Shown piece by piece: positions 55,448 through 62,391 of a stretch of 64,000 nucleotides of DNA. Each line of letters begins with the position of its first letter. The stretch's first letter is position 1. The stretch spans positions 496,001 to 560,000 of the forward strand of contig NZ_CP139304.1 in assembly GCF_034092415.1 (NCBI RefSeq), in the 5' to 3' direction. The notes beneath the pieces were generated by a model, which was given only the letters and a program-made list of their open reading frames with translations, was not told where the DNA came from and did no database searches. Position numbers and translations under genes: made by a program. Source of the DNA: Prochlorococcus sp. MIT 1341 (GTDB lineage: Bacteria > Cyanobacteriota > Cyanobacteriia > PCC-6307 > Cyanobiaceae).

Positions 55448-58216
55448 ATGAGAAAGCAATTCATAACAGCAACTATATTTCTAATCGTCACTTCCGCGGC
55501 TTTATTTTCCGGACGCTTTTTTAGATTAGTTTTGGATAATTATGCCAGATTAAGTTCTTCAGAAGAAAGCTCATTACAATCTACAGATAAGTCTTATCAA
55601 GCACTCTTACCACTTTTAGAAAAGGCAAAAAATGCAAAAAACAATGAAGAGGCTCTTCAGATCTTTTATCAAATTCTTTCCAAAATTGAAAGTCTAGATA
55701 CAACGTCTAAACAAAAAAGTATTTATGCAGCTGCTACATTAGAAAAGATTGGAGAATATCACAAAGCATTAGGGGATTTTGTTCTTGCAGAAAAGTCATA
55801 CAGACAAGCTTTAGATCTTGAAAGAGATCTATATGGAAAGAATTCTCCCGAGCTAATAACTAATTATATTGACTTGTCAGCACTATATAAATCAGCTAAT
55901 CAATACGATTTAGCAATTGCTTCAAATCTAATTGCACTGGAGATTATGTACAAATATTGGGGAAAGGAAGGTCCACTGACTTATAAAGTAACTAAAGATT
56001 TAGCAGAACTTCTTGAAATCAAGGGAGATTTAGCTCAGGCTGAGAAGTTCTATGCTATTGCATTGAATGGGCTAAATAAACTAGATAAAAAGGATTTAGA
56101 TAAAGTTGAGGAGTCTATCCTTGATAAAATTGAATATGGGCTTTCTAAAATATATATCCAACAAGGAAAATTTCAAACTGCAGAGGTGACATTGAAGGAT
56201 TTATTAGAACAACTAAATCCAGAGCATAAAGAAAGAAATACAGTTTTAAGGACTTTATCTACAGCTCTAACTCTTCAAGGAAAAGATCAAGAAGCGGAAG
56301 AAATTTTGCTTAGACTTTTGAAGTCAAGTCAAGAAACCTTAGGAAATGATCACCCTGCAACATTACTGAATCTTGCCACTTTAGCTGGGCACTACGATAG
56401 TCTTGAACTATTTGCAAAAGCACTTCCTTATTACAAACAACTACTAAAATATGATCTTTCTACCTTAGAAGATTATCTTCAACCCAGCTTATTAAATAAT
56501 CTGGGATATAATTTTCTAGCCAATGGTTTATACTCGCCTGCTGAAAAAGCATTTCAGAGCTCGATAAAACTAAATGATATCTTGCATGGTAAAGAGAATA
56601 AAAATAACATTAAACCAATTAATAGTTTGGCTTTATTATATAAACTACAAGACAAAGAAGTTGATGCAATTGATTTTGCAAATAAAGGAATTAAAATTTT
56701 ATTTAAATTCATTCAATCCGAATCCCAAAATCTTTCCACTTCAGAACGTCAAAGTTTTCTAGTTTCTTACGCAGGTCCATATATGATGCCATTTGGTTGG
56801 GCATTAGATGCTAAGTCTTATAATGAAATTGCTTTATTCTCACGCTTAAATCATTATGGATTGTTGCAAGAATTGGAGAATAGACAGTCTAAATTAGAGA
56901 AGTTAAGTGACGAAGATATCCAATTAAAAAAAGACATCTCACTAATAACTAATCAGATTACATCTCCTAATCTTTTAGCGAAGGAACGTAGAGAGTTAGA
57001 GATAAAAAGAATCGCTCTAGAGAAAATATTATATACCTCACTTCCAGAATTAGAGCCAAGAATAGTGGAGGTAAAACAGATCGCACAAGTCTTACCCAAA
57101 AATGCTGTATTAATTGAATTTCAGAAATATGATATTCGCTGGAAAAACCCATTTAAGGAACTTGAATCAAAAGAGGGGTATTTATCTTTAATACTTAAAC
57201 CAGACGGTAATATTGATTTGGTGGATCTAGGACCAGCATCCGCTATAGAAAGTAAAATCAATGAAGCTTTATTTGCTACAACACAAGGAAAGGATTCCGA
57301 ATATGTTCTTTGGGATGAAGTTACTGATCTTGTTATTAAACCCCTTCAAGATGCAATAGCAGGCAGTCAGAGGTTATTTATTACCGCAGATGCAGATCTG
57401 AACAAAATTCCATTTGCTCTCTTGAGTTCTGTAAATGGTGAAGGATTCTTAGGTGATGATCTAAAAATTCATCCTTTATCTACCGGAAGAGAATTGCTAA
57501 ATCTCAATAAAATATCAGAATTAACAAATAATCAATCACTTGTACTTGCAAATCCCAATTTTGGTAAAAAGGTTAGATATAAAATTACTCAACTTGAGCA
57601 GACGCAAAAAGAAGGAGAAATAGTTGCTAATTTACTAAAAGCCAAATTATTAGTGAGCGAGGACGCTACAGAATCTGTTATTCAAAATTTGAAGCAACCA
57701 CCTAAAGTTCTTCATATAGCTAGTCATGCCTATTATGATTCACCACTATTTAGTAAATACAACAATCCATTACTAAGGAGTGGGATTGTTTTAGCTGGTG
57801 TAAACCAACTTGATGTTAAGAGTAGGCATGATGGCTTCCTAAATGCGTTAGAAGTCTCAACCCTAGATTGGAATGGAATTGAGCTTGTAACGATCTCTGG
57901 ATGTGAATCTGGTCGAGGTGATTTCCGTTTTGGAGAAGGAGTATATGGTCTAAAACGATCTATCGCAGTTGCAGGAGCTCGATCCAGTCTATTGTCATTA
58001 TGGGAAGTTGATGATGAGGCAACTTCAGTATTTATGCAAACTTTTTACAAGAGGTTGAGTAATGGAGCCAGTAAGGCAGATGCCTTAGCTTTAACACAAA
58101 GAGACTTTAGAGATGGGCGAATTACAAGTTCTAATCCAATAATATTTGACTGGAAAAAACCATACTATTGGGCAGCATTTCAACTTAGTGGTGATTGGAG
58201 GCCTATTAATAAATAA
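55448..58216 (+). CDS. Membrane-anchored TPR-CHAT protease-like protein
   Basis: 922 residues. An N-terminal membrane helix (ITATIFLIVTSAALFSG) is followed by about eight TPR or TPR-like repeats (residues 55-430), a helical linker and a C-terminal CHAT domain (about 600-920). The caspase-type dyad is intact: His760 in HIASHAY and Cys819 in TISGCESGRG. CHAT proteins are cysteine proteases of the caspase-separase clan, used as effectors in bacterial conflict systems, and TPR-CHAT proteins are common in cyanobacteria. Its position opposite MoxR-vWA suggests it is the effector of this locus. Confidence 0.9.
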   Translation: MRKQFITATIFLIVTSAALFSGRFFRLVLDNYARLSSSEESSLQSTDKSYQALLPLLEKAKNAKNNEEALQIFYQILSKIESLDTTSKQKSIYAAATLEKIGEYHKALGDFVLAEKSYRQALDLERDLYGKNSPELITNYIDLSALYKSANQYDLAIASNLIALEIMYKYWGKEGPLTYKVTKDLAELLEIKGDLAQAEKFYAIALNGLNKLDKKDLDKVEESILDKIEYGLSKIYIQQGKFQTAEVTLKDLLEQLNPEHKERNTVLRTLSTALTLQGKDQEAEEILLRLLKSSQETLGNDHPATLLNLATLAGHYDSLELFAKALPYYKQLLKYDLSTLEDYLQPSLLNNLGYNFLANGLYSPAEKAFQSSIKLNDILHGKENKNNIKPINSLALLYKLQDKEVDAIDFANKGIKILFKFIQSESQNLSTSERQSFLVSYAGPYMMPFGWALDAKSYNEIALFSRLNHYGLLQELENRQSKLEKLSDEDIQLKKDISLITNQITSPNLLAKERRELEIKRIALEKILYTSLPELEPRIVEVKQIAQVLPKNAVLIEFQKYDIRWKNPFKELESKEGYLSLILKPDGNIDLVDLGPASAIESKINEALFATTQGKDSEYVLWDEVTDLVIKPLQDAIAGSQRLFITADADLNKIPFALLSSVNGEGFLGDDLKIHPLSTGRELLNLNKISELTNNQSLVLANPNFGKKVRYKITQLEQTQKEGEIVANLLKAKLLVSEDATESVIQNLKQPPKVLHIASHAYYDSPLFSKYNNPLLRSGIVLAGVNQLDVKSRHDGFLNALEVSTLDWNGIELVTISGCESGRGDFRFGEGVYGLKRSIAVAGARSSLLSLWEVDDEATSVFMQTFYKRLSNGASKADALALTQRDFRDGRITSSNPIIFDWKKPYYWAAFQLSGDWRPINK

Positions 58217-58254
58217 ATATTGTTTAAAAATAGATTTTATCAAATTAAGCTCTA

Positions 58255-58935
58255 TCAAGTCGCTCCCCAAACAACACTTGTAAATACAACGAGGAATAGA
58301 CTTACCCAAGCTAATACTTGAGAGCCTCTAGCTGAGGCTAAATCTTCAATTAATAGTGTCTTAGATTGTGGAAGATATTTTTCAAACGGAAACTCAATCT
58401 TAAAAAGTTCTTTAGCAGCTCCATATCTTGAATTAAGTCTTGGATATTTGCTGCGGGCCCAGTTGTTAGAGACCGTATGACCAGGAGTAAAGAGCCCAGT
58501 AAAAAACATAATTCCCAATCCAAAGCCACTTATCCAACTAATACTTCCTGAGAGTATTGCCCACCCTATAAGGCCTAAAATAAAGAATGGGTTTGCGAAC
58601 AAGAAATAATGGACAGGTATCAATTTGGAAATCATCTCTTTATTAACTATCGTCATTAAAAATCCGAGCAATAAAGATATATAGATCGAAGTGAAGACCG
58701 GCTTAATACCTACTGGATATATAGAAAATAATAGGAAGGAAAGAATAAAGGTAACCGTAGGAAGGGTATACCATATCTCACAAATATTTTTTTGCTTGTC
58801 ATCTAAATAAGGATTGTAAGGGGAGTAAAGCTGTGACTCTGTATATGCTCTGACATCTAATGCTTCTTTCTTTATCCCTCCTTTAGGAAGTGCCATTCCT
58901 GTCTCATCAACGTTGTATTTAGGGAAATTAATCAT
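58255..58935 (-). CDS. Polytopic membrane protein, 226 aa
   Basis: About five or six hydrophobic segments (WYTLPTVTFILSFLLFSIYP, PVFTSIYISLLLGFLMTIV, FFILGLIGWAIL and others). A polar N-terminus of 50 residues and a helical segment near 170-205 precede the last helix. No transporter motif is visible. Its ATG overlaps the upstream DUF1822-like gene by four bases, so it is the last gene of a coupled three-gene operon. The stop is 38 bases from the convergent CHAT gene stop. Confidence 0.72.
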   Translation of the reverse strand: MINFPKYNVDETGMALPKGGIKKEALDVRAYTESQLYSPYNPYLDDKQKNICEIWYTLPTVTFILSFLLFSIYPVGIKPVFTSIYISLLLGFLMTIVNKEMISKLIPVHYFLFANPFFILGLIGWAILSGSISWISGFGLGIMFFTGLFTPGHTVSNNWARSKYPRLNSRYGAAKELFKIEFPFEKYLPQSKTLLIEDLASARGSQVLAWVSLFLVVFTSVVWGAT

Positions 58936-60137
58936 TCCGAACAGGTGTTGATATTCGAAAGCTTTTGCTTGCCAAAATTAAGAGTTTTTATTTTTGGAGC
59001 ATCTTCTGAGAATAATAAAGCCAAAGCTAGATTGCTATCTTGCTTTAATTTTCGGTTAATAGTCTTTACCCATAATGACTCATTCTTTCCAAGAGATGAA
59101 ATTATCGGTGTAATTTTTAGTAGAGACTGTTTAGTAGTTAACCTCAACTTCAGATTTACTTGCTCGCCAATAGAAGTGCCTTTTGGTCTGAGCCTTAAAG
59201 AATATTCTTGACCACTTTCAATTGGTTCAATAGGCCATGAGATAGGTGCCTGAATACTTTTTCCTGGCGAGGCAATTTCACTCCAAGCAATTTGTCCATT
59301 TCTAAAAATACTTATTTCACTTAAAGGGGTTAGGGAGAAAATCAATGGCTGATCAATAGAGATTTCTGCTGTTGGTTCCGCTTTGCTTTCGGTGTCTGAG
59401 ATGGCAGGTGATAACAAACAAATTGCTTGTTGAGTTGAGGACAAGGCTGATCTTGAAGAGGAGACTTTGATTGAGTTAATAGGTAACGAGGCCAAATTTA
59501 GTGAAAGTCTTGGCCTGAAAATCTCCGGCCCAACTATTAATGCTCCTCCCAAAAGTGCAGCTATTGAAAGGGTAGCTTTAATCTTTTTAGAGATTTCTGA
59601 CCCTAATAACGAAGATTCTTGGTTAACTGCTAAACCGTTTTGCGAAATAGCACTGAGCTCGAGGAATCGAACAAATCTCAGCAGTCGATCAACACCTCCT
59701 GAAAACTTCTCGATCGGAATCGTGATGTTCTGTTTCTCGGTTATTGAACTTGAGACGAGTGCCACAAACTCTTCTGCTGTAAGAGCTCCAGGAAAGTGCA
59801 CCACATTATTTTCATCATCAACTTGGGCAATAAGTAGAAGCTGAGGTGCCGATCCTTTTTTAAACCATGGCTTGAGAGGGATAGTGATTTGATCAGATGT
59901 AAAGCCTGTAGCTACGACTTGAACAGCAAAATGATTCAGCTTTAAGAGCTGATTAAGATTCTTAGGGCTAAAGCCAGTGTTTAAAGGCAAATCTAAATTT
60001 CTAATTTCGAGCGTCTTCTTGAGAGCAGCGATAGCGAGTTCTTTTAGGGTTGCCCCTTCTGCAAGAGGCAATGCCACAGCACCTTCTGGGATAGGAACAG
60101 CTTCCATAGGTTGATTATTGGAAGGGCTGTCAATCAT
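58932..60137 (-). CDS. DUF1822-like protein
   Basis: 401 residues. The N-terminal part (VALPLAEGATLKELAIAALK, then LLIAQVDDENNVVHFPGALT and AEEFVAL) resembles cyanobacterial DUF1822 proteins, which I recall next to sigma-70-like genes. A single membrane helix (TLSIAALLGGALIVG, about 189-203) divides it from a beta-rich C-terminal domain with SLRLRPKGTSIGEQVNLKLR. It is probably a membrane-bound sensor or anti-sigma-like partner. Both neighbours overlap it by four bases. The family call is from memory of pattern. Confidence 0.5.
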   Translation of the reverse strand: MIDSPSNNQPMEAVPIPEGAVALPLAEGATLKELAIAALKKTLEIRNLDLPLNTGFSPKNLNQLLKLNHFAVQVVATGFTSDQITIPLKPWFKKGSAPQLLLIAQVDDENNVVHFPGALTAEEFVALVSSSITEKQNITIPIEKFSGGVDRLLRFVRFLELSAISQNGLAVNQESSLLGSEISKKIKATLSIAALLGGALIVGPEIFRPRLSLNLASLPINSIKVSSSRSALSSTQQAICLLSPAISDTESKAEPTAEISIDQPLIFSLTPLSEISIFRNGQIAWSEIASPGKSIQAPISWPIEPIESGQEYSLRLRPKGTSIGEQVNLKLRLTTKQSLLKITPIISSLGKNESLWVKTINRKLKQDSNLALALLFSEDAPKIKTLNFGKQKLSNINTCSE

Positions 60138-61423
60138 TGTTTCAAGGCGGTAGCGACTGATTGCCGCAATAAAGAGACACCACTTTCTTGTTTAGAAGTA
60201 GTCAAATAAATAGTCAATTGCTCAATCATGCGATCAAGTCCTACAGGATCGACTCGGATAGAGATGAAATCAGTTCTTCTTATTAGTTCTTCAGCTGATT
60301 CTTGGGCAATGATTTCGGCAAGCATTTTTTCTTTGAGCAACTTACTCACCCAACCCTGCTTGTGATCACAACGAAGAGCGATATCTCTTTGTCCTAAGCC
60401 TTCGGAGTAAAGCTGCCAGGCTAATTTCCGATTAGGGTCTTTTTCCCATCTAGACCGATCTGAATTGATTTCATGACTGACTGTTTTAAAAGCTGTCCTG
60501 GTGAGTGACTGGAGAATTTGGTTTATAAGCTCTTCACTAAATTCTGAGTTTTGATCAGAGCTGGCTTGAGGGATGTCATCTTTGAATTCTTCAACTCCGT
60601 AATTGGCCCCTGAAAGATATTTACGAATAGCATCGTCGATTAAAACTAGATTCTTGAGGTCGGTTTGAGTAGGCGTTAACGAGACAAGAAACTTTTTATC
60701 TGGTTCCCAGCCAGAATTTCTACCCGTGCGTTTCTTATAAATCTGTTTGGCAATCTTATATTCAACTAAATATGAGGCATGAAGCTTCTCGACTCCTTCT
60801 AGTTGCATTGAACCACGACCGTATCTCATCCAAGCCTGAGAAACCCTGGTAGGACTGCTATCTGCAATCAAGGCCCATTTGCTGATTAAAAGCAAGCCGG
60901 AATTACGTAAGCAAGACTTCAGTTCAGCATTGGACTGAACTTTGTTTTTTGCCCATGTTGAGAGATTTGATAAGGACGGGTCAAAGCTATAAATAACCTC
61001 AGCTCCAAAGGGCCTGATCTTTTTTCCTGGAAATAAGGCAAGAGAGTTCCAACAAAATGGTTTGCGTATGGAATCCAGGCTTTTCTCATCATTGTTTTTT
61101 GGGATTCTTAAAAAGTTCTCTCCGCAATCATCAAGAACACAAGCCAAAATTTCCAAGAGATCTAGTTCATACTCATTACGATTGTGATTAAAGATTTGTT
61201 TTACCTTGCCTACTATTGGATGACTTACTCGACATCTCAGGCATAGCAGGGCATCTGAAAGATACTCATTGTCTTGACAATGTTGCCAAAGTCTTCTGTC
61301 TGTCTCCTCTGACTCAGTCTCTGTATTGGTTTTGAGCGCTAGAGAAGCTCCTTCAAAATTCTTTAGACCAACACCTTGGTTAAAGGAATCAATTATGCAT
61401 AATTCGGTGTAGAGATTGGCCAA
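60134..61423 (-). CDS. Divergent cyanobacterial sigma-70-like regulator
   Basis: 429 residues. The N-terminal half follows a pattern I associate with atypical cyanobacterial sigma-like proteins found beside DUF1822 genes: PFCWNSLALFP, FDPSLSNLSTWAKNKVQS, LRNSGLLLISKWALIADSSP. Residues 338-366 form a helix-turn-helix like sigma region 4 (GQRDIALRCDHKQGWVSKLL). Coupling to the DUF1822-like gene fits a sigma/anti-sigma arrangement. No copy of the two-box element with the standard spacing lies upstream; a lone AGAACTA (minus strand) is at 61471-61477. Confidence 0.55.
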   Translation of the reverse strand: MANLYTELCIIDSFNQGVGLKNFEGASLALKTNTETESEETDRRLWQHCQDNEYLSDALLCLRCRVSHPIVGKVKQIFNHNRNEYELDLLEILACVLDDCGENFLRIPKNNDEKSLDSIRKPFCWNSLALFPGKKIRPFGAEVIYSFDPSLSNLSTWAKNKVQSNAELKSCLRNSGLLLISKWALIADSSPTRVSQAWMRYGRGSMQLEGVEKLHASYLVEYKIAKQIYKKRTGRNSGWEPDKKFLVSLTPTQTDLKNLVLIDDAIRKYLSGANYGVEEFKDDIPQASSDQNSEFSEELINQILQSLTRTAFKTVSHEINSDRSRWEKDPNRKLAWQLYSEGLGQRDIALRCDHKQGWVSKLLKEKMLAEIIAQESAEELIRRTDFISIRVDPVGLDRMIEQLTIYLTTSKQESGVSLLRQSVATALKQ

Positions 61424-61531
61424 TTAACGTTTATCGCCATGATCATTCTATAGAGCCCACCTAAATCAGCTAGTTCTACTCCAAATAGGTTTAACCCTAT
61501 CGAATCCAATACAGAGATAAAACTTTCTAAT

Positions 61532-61804
61532 TTAGGAACAATCATTATATATGATTTCTATAAGTATTTTCCTTACAATAGCTGAGAAAGGTAGTCGAAG
61601 CTTACCTGCCAAGTTAGATATTTTCCTTTCTAATTCAAGCGGCAGAGCAATCCTAATTAGTTTTTCGCAAGAGATATATCGAAAGTCTTCTTCAGGAAAG
61701 ATAGCGATGTTCATTGCATCTATCTTATCAATCATTAGTTGTGATATTGTCTCATCTAAATTGCATCTATTTCCAGTAAGCGTGTGGAAAGATTCTAATT
61801 TCAT
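61532..61804 (-). CDS. Ribbon-helix-helix-like protein, 90 aa
   Basis: The C-terminus KLIRIALPLELERKISNLAG plus LPFSAIVRKILIEII is a clear ribbon-helix-helix pattern (beta strand, two helices), as in Arc/CopG regulators. The N-terminus (MKLESFHTLTGNRCNLDETI) is unassigned. A longer frame from 61882 adds 26 atypical residues, so the ATG at 61804 is preferred. It may regulate the cluster. No toxin gene is adjacent. Confidence 0.55.
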   Translation of the reverse strand: MKLESFHTLTGNRCNLDETISQLMIDKIDAMNIAIFPEEDFRYISCEKLIRIALPLELERKISNLAGKLRLPFSAIVRKILIEIIYNDCS

Positions 61805-61932
61805 AATCACATTGTAAGGTAAGACAACATAAAGCAAGGAATAAGAATAATTTTCTGGCAATGGAAATGAATACATGTACAATCAATTCTATTTGACATA
61901 ATAATTTATTATCAATAGACTGATAAATAAGA

Positions 61933-62313
61933 TTAACTTTTAAAAGTTCTCGATAGATCTGCTGCCAACATAGATTTATTTTGTGGATCTTTTTTCCATG
62001 CGGGTTTTGGGCAACTTGCATATGATTTTTTAATAACAACAGAGTTATTTGTGTAAAGTAAAATATTTTCACTTATTTTTCTTGGAACCATTTTATTAGT
62101 AAATGTTGCTCCTGAAAGAAAGTCCAAGGTTCTTTGGACTAGATCCGGAGACATCAATGTGAGATTCAATATTAGAGTTTTACCTTCCAGGATTGCATCA
62201 CCAATTCGTGGGATCTCATCAAAACTTGTCGGTTCCATAAGGCTGATCTGAGGAATTGATGGAGAAGTCTGATGAAACTTCTTTTGGATTGTTCTAATCA
62301 AGGGATTAGTCAT
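61933..62313 (-). CDS. SepF-like protein
   Basis: 126 residues. The block FDEIPRIGDAILEGKTLILN, LTLMSPDLVQRTLDFLSGAT, then ISENILLYTNNSVVI matches the SepF domain (the R-x-x-D-F-x-x-G core is intact). SepF (Cdv2 in cyanobacteria) ties FtsZ to the membrane and is normally a core gene with an N-terminal amphipathic helix. Here MTNPLIRTIQKKFHQ could serve as that helix. An accessory copy in a putative conflict cluster suggests an effect on division. Element E precedes it by 26 bases. Confidence 0.7.
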   Translation of the reverse strand: MTNPLIRTIQKKFHQTSPSIPQISLMEPTSFDEIPRIGDAILEGKTLILNLTLMSPDLVQRTLDFLSGATFTNKMVPRKISENILLYTNNSVVIKKSYASCPKPAWKKDPQNKSMLAADLSRTFKS

Positions 62314-62339
62314 TTTGTTGAGGTTGGCTTATCTGCTTA

Positions 62340-62366
62340 TAGTTCTGAGGGCCTGAAAGTGATTCC
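62340..62366 (-). promoter_or_regulatory. Two-box promoter-like element, copy E
   Basis: On the minus strand: GGAATCA, 13 bases, AGAACTA, then exactly 26 bases to the SepF-like start. It is 10 kb from copy D, so the element spans the whole cluster. Confidence 0.7.
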
Positions 62367-62391
62367 CAAAATCAAGCCCTCTGTTTCTATA

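Noticed and set aside
61471-61507. Seventh copy of the two-box element upstream of the 429-aa sigma-like gene
   Set aside because: AGAACTA is exact, but the nearest GGATTCG box is 30 bases away instead of 20 and has a mismatch, so it was not counted.
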